A stretch of 64,000 nucleotides of DNA from Variovorax boronicumulans (GTDB lineage: Bacteria; Pseudomonadota; Gammaproteobacteria; Burkholderiales; Burkholderiaceae_C), in NCBI RefSeq assembly GCF_030812215.1, contig NZ_JAUSSG010000001.1:992001-1056000 (forward strand), written 5' to 3'. This document shows positions 52,792 through 61,038 of the stretch, piece after piece; position 1 is the first letter of the stretch, and every line of letters starts with the position of its first letter. The translations under genes were made by a program, and so were the position numbers. The notes under the pieces are model-generated. The model was not told the origin of the DNA. It saw only the letters and a list, made by a program, of their open reading frames with translations, and did no database searches.

Positions 52792-53748
52792 TTGTACCTA
52801 CTGCAGCCGCCCCAGGTGCTGGAGCTCGAGACCTTCACCACCATGCCCGAGGCCTTGCGCCGCCGGGTGCCGAGCGTGTGGGCCGACGCCAACCGCGGCG
52901 GCCAGCCCACCGACTCCTTTCTCGAAGGCCCTGTGTTCGACGACGCCGGCAACCTCTATGTCTCGGACATTCCTTTCGGCCGCATCTTCCGCATCGATGC
53001 CGCGGGAACCTGGACGCAGGTTGCCGCATACGACGGCGAGCCGAACGGCATGAAGTTCATCGATGCGCACACGCTGCTCGTCACCGACTACAAGAACGGC
53101 CTGATGCGCGTGGACGTACGCACCGGCCAGGTCGCGCCGCACCTGCAGCGGCGCAACAGCGAGAGCTTCAAGGGCGTCAACGACCTTGTGCTCGATGCAG
53201 AGGGCAACATCTACTTCACCGACCAGGGGCAGAGCGGGCTGCACGATCCGTCGGGCCGCCTGTACCGGCTGCGGCCGAACGGCCAGCTCGACCTGCTGCT
53301 GTCGAACGTGCCGAGCCCGAACGGCGTGGCGCTCTCGCCGGACGGCAAGCTCCTGTACCTCGCGGTGACGCGCGGCAACTGCGTCTGGCGCGTGCCGCTG
53401 CTGCCCGACGGCAGCGTGGCGAAGGTGAGCCAGTTCTTCACGTCGTATGGCCCCAGCGGTCCCGACGGGCTCGCGGTCGATGCGCTGGGGCGGCTGCTGG
53501 TCGCCAACCCCGGCCTCGGCTATGTGTGGGTGCTCAACCAGCGCGCGGAGCCGGTGATGGTGCTGCGCGGCCCGGCCGGTGCTTCGACGACCAACATCGC
53601 TTTCGGCGGCCCCGACAAGGCCACGCTCTTCGTGACCGACTCCACCCACGGCAGCGTACTGAAACTGGTGCTGGATACGCCTGGCGTCGCACTGCATCGC
53701 GGGGCGCCGACGGGACAGCGAGCAGAAAAATCCCGATCGCCGGATTGA
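52792..53748 (+). CDS. SMP-30/gluconolactonase-family lactonase
   Basis: Six-bladed propeller enzyme of 318 residues. Metal ligands are expected at LEGPVFDDAGNLYVSDI (Glu), KGVNDLVLDAEGNIYFTD (Asn) and GPDGLAVDALG (Asp). Start is a TTG behind AAGGAGA with good spacing; the first ATG is too far inside. Last gene of the operon. It would open a sugar-acid or other lactone, complementing the two LigI-type lactonases. Confidence 0.88.
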   Translation: MYLLQPPQVLELETFTTMPEALRRRVPSVWADANRGGQPTDSFLEGPVFDDAGNLYVSDIPFGRIFRIDAAGTWTQVAAYDGEPNGMKFIDAHTLLVTDYKNGLMRVDVRTGQVAPHLQRRNSESFKGVNDLVLDAEGNIYFTDQGQSGLHDPSGRLYRLRPNGQLDLLLSNVPSPNGVALSPDGKLLYLAVTRGNCVWRVPLLPDGSVAKVSQFFTSYGPSGPDGLAVDALGRLLVANPGLGYVWVLNQRAEPVMVLRGPAGASTTNIAFGGPDKATLFVTDSTHGSVLKLVLDTPGVALHRGAPTGQRAEKSRSPD

Positions 53749-53865
53749 ACTGACGTCGCTGGCGGACGGCGCTCGAGGGAAACCTTCACGCTCGCGGGAT
53801 AGCGCACCAGTTGTCTCCACCGACGTCTGCCACTTTTGATGCAGCGGCCGATGTCGGAGGCGCCT

Positions 53866-54654
53866 TCATGCGACTTCACCCCGCGCGAATTCCACCGGCA
53901 GTTCCTTGAATTGCTTCTTGACGGCCGCAGTGGGCGCGCCGCCCACCAGGATCCGCGCGAAGGCCCGCAGCGGGCTGAAGAACGCGGGCCTCAGCGTGCC
54001 GAGCTTGCTCTCGTCGACGATGAGAAAGCTCTCCGACGCGCTGCGTATGGCCGCCTGCTTCACCGGCACCTCATGAAAGTTGGAACAGCTCGCGCCGCGC
54101 GCAACGTCGAGTCCGCCGGCCGAGATGAAGGCCTTGTTCACGCCCAGCTTGTCGAGGTACTGCAGCCCTTCGTCGGAAAAGAAAGTGGCCGATGACGGGT
54201 GGTACAGCCCGCCCATCAGCATCAGTTGCGTATTCGGCCGCCGGCTCAGCACTGCCGCAATGTTCGAGGAGTAACACACCACGCTCAACGGCATGCCAGG
54301 GGGCAGCGCTTCCGCGAAATGGACCATCGTGGTCCCGCAGTCGATGAACAGGCTGTCGTGCGGCTGCACCCACTCGGCCGCGCGCTCGCAGGCCAGGCGC
54401 TTGTTGGCGGCGTGCTGGTCGCTGGCCTCGTCGAGCGAATAGCGCTCGGCGCCCGGCAGCGTGGTCGCCAGCACATAACCGCCGAGAACCGAAAGCGGCG
54501 AGTCGGCCGATGACAGGTCGCGGCGGATGGTCATCTCGGTCACGTCGAGCCGCTGGGCCGCCTGCTTGATGGGCAGCGGGCCGCCGGCCTCGACGAGTTC
54601 CTGCATCTTCGCCAGGCGCACGGCCCGGGCCTCGGCTCCTGCGGTCTTTCGCAT
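53866..54654 (-). CDS. DeoR-family transcriptional regulator
   Basis: Regulator of 262 residues. N-terminal winged helix (LPIKQAAQRLDVTEMTIRRDLS) and a DeoR sugar-phosphate sensing domain (LFIDCGTTMVHFAEALP; SAGGLDVARGASC; LIVDESKLG). ATG 54654 is preceded by GAGGAA. Divergent from deoC; two TGTT-N8-AACA-type repeats in the shared gap are likely operators. Probable repressor of deoxypentose catabolism. Confidence 0.92.
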   Translation of the reverse strand: MRKTAGAEARAVRLAKMQELVEAGGPLPIKQAAQRLDVTEMTIRRDLSSADSPLSVLGGYVLATTLPGAERYSLDEASDQHAANKRLACERAAEWVQPHDSLFIDCGTTMVHFAEALPPGMPLSVVCYSSNIAAVLSRRPNTQLMLMGGLYHPSSATFFSDEGLQYLDKLGVNKAFISAGGLDVARGASCSNFHEVPVKQAAIRSASESFLIVDESKLGTLRPAFFSPLRAFARILVGGAPTAAVKKQFKELPVEFARGEVA

Positions 54655-54707
54655 CTTCGGGTTCCTCTGGTCCAAGCCCTGGAGTATCGGTCATCGCAGG
54701 TTTTTAA

Positions 54708-54756
54708 ATGTTATTTGAAAAACATCTTGCCTGATTAAATGTTGTTGTCATAACAT
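54708..54756. promoter_or_regulatory. Pair of DeoR-type operators before deoC
   Basis: ATGTT-N8-AACAT occurs at 54708-54725 and again at 54739-54756 (extended there to AATGTT/AACATT). The two are offset by 31 bp, about three helical turns, in an AT-rich island. TTGCCT (54727) and CATAAC (54749) could be the deoC promoter, with the -10 inside the second site. Confidence 0.65.
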
Positions 54757-54853
54757 TCACGTCAACACGCCGCCGGCCCTGCACGACGGCACGCACGACG
54801 AACGACACCACCGCTGCGCCGCCGCGCGACGCAGCACCGGAGACACACAAGAC

Positions 54854-54916
54854 ATGCCCTTTGCCTGCCCGCCGCACCTGCGGCCCCTGCGCGCCACGGC
54901 GCCCATCACGTCATGA
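54854..54916 (+). CDS. Short upstream ORF overlapping the deoC start
   Basis: ATG at 54854, preceded by CGGAG, opens a 20-codon ORF (begins MPFACPPH, ends APITS) whose TGA overlaps the deoC ATG as ATGA. deoC has no Shine-Dalgarno of its own, so this ORF may couple translation. Same design as the ORF before the tartrate dehydratase gene. Confidence 0.45.
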   Translation: MPFACPPHLRPLRATAPITS

Positions 54917-55992
54917 CATCCACCTCCCTCGTTCGCAGCAGCGGCGCCGTGCGCTCGCGGCCGGCGCCGCCCGCCAGCGCCGTCGCGGCGCTCGCCCCCG
55001 CGGCCCCTGCCGCATCCGCCGAAGCACTGGCGCCGCCGCACGCCGCCGCACGCAACACCGCGCAGCCCTTCGACACCGGCTGGTTCGACAACATCCGAAT
55101 CAACCTCTCGGCCGCCGAACGCCGCGTGGCCACGCTGCCGGGACGCCGCTCCGTCAAGAAAGACGCGCAGGCCGGCTGGCTGCTCAAGGCCATCACCTGC
55201 ATCGACCTGACCACGCTCAACGGCGACGACACGGCCGAGCGCGTGCGCCGGCTTTGCGCCAAGGCGGTCACGCCCGTGCGTCCCGACCTGCTGGCCGCGC
55301 TGGGCTTTGCCGACCGCACGCTGCACACGGGCGCGGTGTGCGTGTACCACCGCTTCGTGTCGACGGCGGTCGAGGCGCTCGCGGGCACCGGCATCCCGGT
55401 GGCCGCGGTGTCTACGGGCTTTCCGGCGGGGCTCATTCCGCACGAGCTCAAGCTCAAGGAAATCGAAGCCTCGGTGCGCGATGGCGCCTCGGAGATCGAC
55501 ATCGTCATCACCCGCGAGCACGTGCTCACCGGGCAGTGGCAGAAGCTCTACGACGAGATGCGCGACTTCCGCAGCGCGGCCGGCGACGCGCACGTCAAGG
55601 CGATTCTTGCGACGGGTGAACTCAAGACGCTGCGCAACGTGGCCAAGGCCTCGATGGTCTGCATGATGGCCGGCGCGGATTTCATCAAGACCTCCACCGG
55701 CAAGGAAGGCGTGAATGCCACGCCGCTGGTCACGCTGGTGATGCTGCGGATGATCCGCCAGTACGAGGCCCGCACCGGCTTTCGCGTGGGCTACAAGCCC
55801 GCCGGCGGCGTCTCCACCGCCAAGACCGCACTCGACTATCAGGTGCTCATGAAGGAAGAGCTGGGCCGCGCCTGGCTCGAGCCCGACCTGTTCCGCATCG
55901 GCGCCTCCACGCTGCTGGCCGACATCGAGCGCCAGCTGGAGCACCACGTCACGGGCCGCTACTCGGCCTTCAACCGCCACCCGATCGGATGA
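54913..55992 (+). CDS. deoC: Deoxyribose-phosphate aldolase
   Basis: Class I aldolase of 359 residues splitting deoxyribose-5-phosphate to acetaldehyde and glyceraldehyde-3-phosphate. DFIKTSTGKEG holds the Schiff-base Lys259, SEIDIVI the acidic partner and GYKPAGGV the second lysine. It is about 100 residues longer than E. coli DeoC; the first 48 residues are Ala/Pro/Ser-rich and may be disordered, followed by RRSVKKDAQAGWLLKAITCIDLTTL. Followed 4 bp later by an aldehyde dehydrogenase able to remove acetaldehyde. Confidence 0.95.
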   Translation: MTSTSLVRSSGAVRSRPAPPASAVAALAPAAPAASAEALAPPHAAARNTAQPFDTGWFDNIRINLSAAERRVATLPGRRSVKKDAQAGWLLKAITCIDLTTLNGDDTAERVRRLCAKAVTPVRPDLLAALGFADRTLHTGAVCVYHRFVSTAVEALAGTGIPVAAVSTGFPAGLIPHELKLKEIEASVRDGASEIDIVITREHVLTGQWQKLYDEMRDFRSAAGDAHVKAILATGELKTLRNVAKASMVCMMAGADFIKTSTGKEGVNATPLVTLVMLRMIRQYEARTGFRVGYKPAGGVSTAKTALDYQVLMKEELGRAWLEPDLFRIGASTLLADIERQLEHHVTGRYSAFNRHPIG

Positions 55993-55996
55993 CCCG

Positions 55997-58429
55997 ATGA
56001 GCAGCAGCCAGAACAACAACAGCAGCATCAGCGTCGCACGCTATTTCGACACCATGGACTACGGCCCCGCGCCAGAGAGCGACACCGATGCGCGCCAATG
56101 GCTCGCGCGCCATGCCGAGGGCTTCGGCCACTTCATCGACGGGCGCTTCACCCAGGCCTCGGCCGGCGCGCAGTTCGATACGGCCGAACCCGCCACCGGC
56201 CAGCGCCTGGCCGGCATCGCGCAGGGTTCCGCGCAGGACGTGGATGCGGCCGTTGCTGCGGCGCGCGCCGCGCAGCCCGGCTGGCTCGCGCTCGGCGGCC
56301 ACGGCCGCGCACGCCACCTCTACGCCCTGGCGCGCATGGTGCAGCGCCATGCACGCCTCTTGGCGGTGGTCGAGGCGCTGGACAACGGCAAGCCCATCCG
56401 CGAGACGCGCGACCTGGACGTGCCGCTGGTGGCGCGCCACTTCTATCACCATGCCGGATGGGCGCAGCTGCAAGAGCGCGAGTTCGCCGACCAGGTGCCG
56501 CTGGGCGTCGTCGGCCAGATCATTCCGTGGAACTTCCCGCTGCTGATGCTCGCCTGGAAGATCGCGCCTGCGCTCGCCCTGGGCAACACTGTGGTGCTCA
56601 AGCCCGCCGAGCTCACGCCGCTGAGCGCCCTGCTCTTTGCCGAACTGGCCGCAGAGGCCGGCCTGCCGCCGGGCGTGCTGAACGTGGTGACAGGCGACGG
56701 CGCCACGGGTGCGGCGCTGGTCGCGCACGAAGGCGTCGACAAGATCGCCTTCACCGGCTCGACCGACGTGGGGCGCCTGATCCGCGAGGCCACCGCCGGC
56801 TCGGGCAAGTCGCTCACGCTGGAGCTGGGCGGCAAGTCGCCCTTCATCGTGTTCGACGATGCGGACATCGACGCGGCCGTCGAAGGCGTGGTCGATGCCA
56901 TCTGGTTCAACCAGGGCCAGGTGTGCTGCGCCGGTTCGCGGCTGCTGCTGCAGGAAGGCATTGCGGCCGACTTCATCGAACGCCTCAAGCGCCGCATGCA
57001 GAGCCTGCGCGTGGGCTCGCCGCTGGACAAGACGATCGACATGGGCAGCCTGATCGACCCCACCCAGCTCGAGCGCGTGCGCACGCTGGTGGCCACCGGC
57101 GTGCGCGAAGGCGCGAGCTGCTTCCAGGCACCGGGCTCACTGCCGCCGGGCGGCAGCTTCTTCCCGCCGACGCTGCTGACCAACGTGCACCCCGCATCGA
57201 CCGTGGCGACCGAAGAGATCTTCGGCCCGGTGCTGGTGACCATGACCTTCCGCACGCCCGACGAAGCCGTCGCGCTGGCCAACAACACGCGCTACGGCCT
57301 GGCCGCGAGCGTGTGGAGCGAGACCATCGGGCTGGCACTGGGCATCGCGCCGCAACTGCAGGCCGGCGTGGTGTGGGTCAACGCGACCAACCTGTTCGAT
57401 GCGGGCGTGGGCTTCGGCGGCTACCGCGAATCGGGATACGGCCGTGAAGGTGGGCGCGAGGGCTGCTACGAATACCTGAAGCCGCGCGCCTGGGCCGAGC
57501 GCAAGCCGCGCACTGCGGCTGTCGCATTGGAAGCCGCGAACGAGGCGCCCAAGACGCAGCCCAAGTCTTCGATCACGCTGCCGGCCATCGACCGCACGGC
57601 CAAGCTGTTCGTCGGCGGCAAGCAGGTGCGCCCGGATGGCGAGCTCTCGCACCCGGTGTTCGCGGCGAACGGGCAACGCATCGGCGAGGTCGGCACTGGC
57701 AACCGCAAGGACATCCGCAACGCCGTCGCCGCCGCGCGCTCGGCCGCGAGCTGGTCGAGCGCCACGCCGCACCGCCGTGCACAGGCGCTCTACTACCTCG
57801 CGGAAAACCTCGCGGCCCGCGCCGACGAATTCGCCGGGCGCATCGCCAGCCTGACCGGCGTGGGCGCGCCTGCGGCGCAGGCCGAGGTCGATGCCTCGGT
57901 GAGCCGCCTGTTCGCCTACGGCGCATGGGCCGACAAGTACGAAGGCACGGTGCATGTGCCGCCGCTGCGCGGCGTGGCGCTGGCCACCGTCGAGGCCATC
58001 GGCGTGGTCGGCGTGGTGTGCCCCGACGAGGCGCCGCTGCTGTCCTTCGTGAGCCTGTTCGCGCCGCTCATGGCCATGGGCAACCGCACGGTGATCGTGC
58101 CGAGCGAGAGGCATCCGCTGGTGGCCACCGACTTCTACCAGGTGCTCGAAACCTCCGACCTGCCGGCCGGCACGATCAACCTGGTGACCGGCCCCGCGGC
58201 CAGCCTCGTGCAGACGCTCGCCGAGCACGACGACGTCGACGCGCTCTGGGTTTTCGGCGCGAAGGCGCTCTCGCGCAACGCCGAGCGGCTGTCGGTGGGC
58301 AACCTCAAGCGCACGCTGGTCGACCACGGCCTGGCCACCGACTGGCACGACGCCGCCTCGGCCGAGGGCGCGCTGTTTCTGCGGCACGCCACCCAGGTCA
58401 AGAACATCTGGATTCCCTATGGCGAATGA
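55997..58429 (+). CDS. Tandem-domain aldehyde dehydrogenase (ALDH16-like)
   Basis: Protein of 810 residues made of two ALDH domains. The first (about 45-500) is complete: IIPWNFPLL, FTGSTDVGR, LELGGKSP with Glu276 and GQVCCAGSR with catalytic Cys310. The second (about 530-800) keeps the coenzyme-domain pattern (LFVGGKQVRPDGE, ALATVEAIGVVGVVCPDEAPLL) but lacks the Cys and Glu motifs. This two-domain layout is that of the ALDH16 family. Paired with deoC it probably oxidises acetaldehyde to acetate. One uninterrupted frame, so not a sequencing fusion. Confidence 0.9.
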   Translation: MSSSQNNNSSISVARYFDTMDYGPAPESDTDARQWLARHAEGFGHFIDGRFTQASAGAQFDTAEPATGQRLAGIAQGSAQDVDAAVAAARAAQPGWLALGGHGRARHLYALARMVQRHARLLAVVEALDNGKPIRETRDLDVPLVARHFYHHAGWAQLQEREFADQVPLGVVGQIIPWNFPLLMLAWKIAPALALGNTVVLKPAELTPLSALLFAELAAEAGLPPGVLNVVTGDGATGAALVAHEGVDKIAFTGSTDVGRLIREATAGSGKSLTLELGGKSPFIVFDDADIDAAVEGVVDAIWFNQGQVCCAGSRLLLQEGIAADFIERLKRRMQSLRVGSPLDKTIDMGSLIDPTQLERVRTLVATGVREGASCFQAPGSLPPGGSFFPPTLLTNVHPASTVATEEIFGPVLVTMTFRTPDEAVALANNTRYGLAASVWSETIGLALGIAPQLQAGVVWVNATNLFDAGVGFGGYRESGYGREGGREGCYEYLKPRAWAERKPRTAAVALEAANEAPKTQPKSSITLPAIDRTAKLFVGGKQVRPDGELSHPVFAANGQRIGEVGTGNRKDIRNAVAAARSAASWSSATPHRRAQALYYLAENLAARADEFAGRIASLTGVGAPAAQAEVDASVSRLFAYGAWADKYEGTVHVPPLRGVALATVEAIGVVGVVCPDEAPLLSFVSLFAPLMAMGNRTVIVPSERHPLVATDFYQVLETSDLPAGTINLVTGPAASLVQTLAEHDDVDALWVFGAKALSRNAERLSVGNLKRTLVDHGLATDWHDAASAEGALFLRHATQVKNIWIPYGE

Positions 58430-58478
58430 GCGCCCGGCGTCCAACGGAGCCAAGGAAACCAAGGGAAATCCCCAAATA

Positions 58479-58514
58479 GCAAACGTTTGCGCAAACGTTT
58501 TCTTTCTCTAAGAT
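58479..58514 (+). promoter_or_regulatory. Tandem LacI-type operators and promoter of the sugar ABC operon
   Basis: GCAAACGTTTGC (58479-58490) and GCAAACGTTTTC (58491-58502) abut; together they create the exact 20-bp palindrome AAACGTTTGCGCAAACGTTT at 58481-58500. AAACGTTT cores are typical of LacI/RbsR-family operators. TTGCGC (58487-58492), 16 bp, TAAGAT (58509-58514) form the promoter, with the operator covering the -35. No LacI gene is in the window. Confidence 0.7.
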
Positions 58515-58551
58515 ACGTCGAAAGAACGACAAGTCCTTCACGGAGACAAAC

Positions 58552-59004
58552 ATGCTGAAGTCCATCCATCCGCTGCTCAATGCGGACGTGCTTTACGCCC
58601 TGCGCGCCATGGGCCATGGCGACGAACTGGTGCTGTGCGACGCCAACTTCCCGGCCGATTCGGTCGCACGCCAGACCACCCTGGGCCGGGTGCTGCGCAT
58701 CGACGGCGTGGGCACCACCGAGGCGGCGCGCGCCATTCTTTCGGTGCTGCCGCTGGACAACGCGGTGGACGATCCCGCGCGACGCATGGAGATCATGGGC
58801 GCGCCGAACGAGATCCCGCCGGTGCAGCAGGAAATGCAGCGCGAGATCGATGCGGCCGAGGGACGCGCCCGCCCGCTGGGTTCCATCGAGCGCTTCGCCT
58901 TCTACGAAGCCGCGCGCCGCGCCTACTGCGTGATCGCCACGGGCGAGCGCCGCTTCTACGGCTGCTTCATCTTCAAAAAAGGCGTGCTCGCGCCCGAGGC
59001 CTGA
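58552..59004 (+). CDS. RbsD/FucU-family sugar mutarotase (FucU type)
   Basis: Protein of 150 residues. ADVLYALRAMGHGDELVLCDANFPA and RFAFYEAARRAYCVIATGERRFYG follow the FucU pattern more closely than RbsD. Such proteins interconvert anomers of pentoses or fucose so the kinase gets its preferred form. First gene behind the LacI-type operator; the kinase starts 4 bp later. CGGAGAC precedes the start. Confidence 0.88.
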   Translation: MLKSIHPLLNADVLYALRAMGHGDELVLCDANFPADSVARQTTLGRVLRIDGVGTTEAARAILSVLPLDNAVDDPARRMEIMGAPNEIPPVQQEMQREIDAAEGRARPLGSIERFAFYEAARRAYCVIATGERRFYGCFIFKKGVLAPEA

Positions 59005-59008
59005 TCGA

Positions 59009-59962
59009 ATGACCGCCATCCCCGTCTCTTCACAGCAGCAGCGCGGCGTCGCCGTGCTCGGCATCTTCGTGGCCGACCTCGCATTCCGCGCGGCCCAGCT
59101 TCCGGGCGTCGGCCAAACCATCGCGGGCTCGGGCTTCGCCATGGGGCCCGGCGGCAAGGGCTCGAACCAGGCCGTGGCGGCAGCGCGCGCGGGCGCGGGG
59201 GTCACGTTCATCTCCAAGCTCGGGCAGGACGCCTTCGCCGCGAACGCGCTCGCGCTCTGGGCAGAGGAAGGCATCACGCCGCGCACCCCGCAGGTGGCGG
59301 GGCAGCCGACCGGTGCGGCCTTCATCTACGTGCACGAGGTCTCGGGCGCCAACGCGATCATCGTTGTGCCGGGCGCCGCAGCGCTCATCGACGCGGCCGA
59401 CGTAGACGCGGCGGCCGATGCCATCCGCGGTGCGCGCGTGTTCGTCACGCAGCTCGAACAGCCCGCCAGCGCCGCGCAGCGCGGCCTGGAACTGGCGCGC
59501 GCCGCCGGCACGGTGACGGTGTTCAACCCCGCGCCCGCCCTGCCCTTCGACGATGCGCTGTACGCGCTGTGCGACTACATCACGCCCAACGAGCACGAGG
59601 CCGCGGCGCTCAGCGGCATCGCGGTGGAAACCATCGACGATGCGCGCCGCGCGGGCGACTTCTTCCTGGCCAAGGGCGTGGGCTGTGCGCTCATCACGCT
59701 CGGCGACAAGGGTGCGCTGCTGCACAGCGCGAGCGGCTCGGTGCACATCCCCGTGTTCAATGCCGGTGCGGTGAAGGAAACGACCGGTGCGGGCGACGCC
59801 TTCAACGGCGGCTTCGCGGCGGCACTGGCCGAAGGCGCCTCGCCGCTGGAGGCCGCGCGCTTCGGCTCGGCGGTGGCCGCCATCTCGGTCACGCGCGCCG
59901 GCACCGCGCCCTCGATGCCCACGCGCGCCGAAGTCGATGCGCTGATGCACCGCGCCCACTGA
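59009..59962 (+). CDS. Ribokinase-family (PfkB) sugar kinase
   Basis: Kinase of 317 residues. GFAMGPGGKGSNQAVAAARAG is the N-terminal sugar-binding signature, NPAPALPF and NEHEAAAL are ribokinase-type, and TTGAGDAFNGGF holds the catalytic base Asp263. Likely phosphorylates ribose or deoxyribose. Given deoC and the acetaldehyde-type ALDH just upstream, a deoxyribokinase role is attractive but unproven. Confidence 0.9.
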   Translation: MTAIPVSSQQQRGVAVLGIFVADLAFRAAQLPGVGQTIAGSGFAMGPGGKGSNQAVAAARAGAGVTFISKLGQDAFAANALALWAEEGITPRTPQVAGQPTGAAFIYVHEVSGANAIIVVPGAAALIDAADVDAAADAIRGARVFVTQLEQPASAAQRGLELARAAGTVTVFNPAPALPFDDALYALCDYITPNEHEAAALSGIAVETIDDARRAGDFFLAKGVGCALITLGDKGALLHSASGSVHIPVFNAGAVKETTGAGDAFNGGFAAALAEGASPLEAARFGSAVAAISVTRAGTAPSMPTRAEVDALMHRAH

Positions 59963-59973
59963 AAGAGCCCGCC

Positions 59974-61026
59974 ATGACTTCCAGGTTTTCAGACCGCGAA
60001 CTCAACTTCCTGGTCGCCATCAACGTCGTGATCCTCGTGGTCGCGACGGTGCTGTCCAAGGGCGACTTCCTCGACGTCTACAACTTCCAGTCGATGGGCG
60101 GCCAGTTGCCCGAACTGGGCCTGCTGGCGATGGGCGTGGCGCTGTCGATGATCTCGGGCAACGGCGGCATCGACCTGTCGGGCGTTGCGCTGGCCAACCT
60201 GGCCGGCGTGGTTGCCGCCACGGTGGCGCCGATGCTCGCGGCGCCCGACGCCTCGCCCTGGATCTACACGGCATGGTTCGCCGTGATCGCGCTGGCGGTG
60301 GGCCTGGCGGGCGGGCTGCTCAACGGGCTGCTGATCGCGCGCGCCGGGCTCACGCCCATTCTCTGCACGCTGGGCACGCAGCTGCTCTACACCGGCTTCG
60401 CCGTGGTGCTCACCGGCGGCTCCAGCCTGCGCGTGGGCGATGCCGAGCCGCTCTCGGCCATCGGCAACGAGATGGTGCTGGGCGTGCCGATTCCGTTCGT
60501 CATCTTCGTGGCGATGCTGCTGGGCGTGGGCTGGCTGCTCAAGCAGAGTCCCTTCGGCATCCGTCTCTTCCTCCTGGGCACCAATGCCAAGGCGGCGCGC
60601 TACGCGGGCATTTCGCAGAACCGCATGCTGGTGGCCACCTACGCGCTGTGCGGCGTGCTCGCGGCGGTGGCGGGCGTGATCATCGCGGCCCGCACGGCCA
60701 GCGTGAAGTCGGACTACGGCAACTCCTACCTGCTCATCGCCATCCTCATCACGGTGATGGCGGGCGTGCGTCCACAGGGCGGCTACGGGCGCATGGTGTG
60801 CCTGTTCTTCTCGGCCGTGGCGCTGCAGCTCCTGTCCAGCACCTTCAACCTGCTGGGCATCTCCAACTTCTTCCGCGATTGCGCCTGGGGCCTCTTGCTG
60901 CTGTTCTTCCTGGCATCGGCACGGTTGAGCCTTGCCGACCTGCGCAGCTTCGTTTCGATTACGCGCTCCAGCGCACCGCCGCACCAGTCCCCTCCTGGCG
61001 CGACGCGAAGAACCACCGAGGGCTAG
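59974..61026 (+). CDS. Sugar ABC transporter permease (RbsC-like), first
   Basis: Inner-membrane permease of 350 residues with eight to ten hydrophobic segments. GNGGIDLSGVALANLAGVVAA (near the start) is the variant of the sugar-permease G-G-I-D-L-S motif, and LLGTNAKAARYAGI and ITVMAGVRPQGGYGRM are the cytoplasmic coupling-loop region. A second permease follows the ATPase gene, so the channel is probably a heterodimer. Confidence 0.92.
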   Translation: MTSRFSDRELNFLVAINVVILVVATVLSKGDFLDVYNFQSMGGQLPELGLLAMGVALSMISGNGGIDLSGVALANLAGVVAATVAPMLAAPDASPWIYTAWFAVIALAVGLAGGLLNGLLIARAGLTPILCTLGTQLLYTGFAVVLTGGSSLRVGDAEPLSAIGNEMVLGVPIPFVIFVAMLLGVGWLLKQSPFGIRLFLLGTNAKAARYAGISQNRMLVATYALCGVLAAVAGVIIAARTASVKSDYGNSYLLIAILITVMAGVRPQGGYGRMVCLFFSAVALQLLSSTFNLLGISNFFRDCAWGLLLLFFLASARLSLADLRSFVSITRSSAPPHQSPPGATRRTTEG

Positions 61027-61038
61027 GAGACAAAAGAC

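Noticed and set aside
55997..58429. Tandem ALDH as a frameshift or assembly fusion of two genes
   Set aside because: One continuous frame with a linker, and the two-domain layout is known for ALDH16-type proteins.
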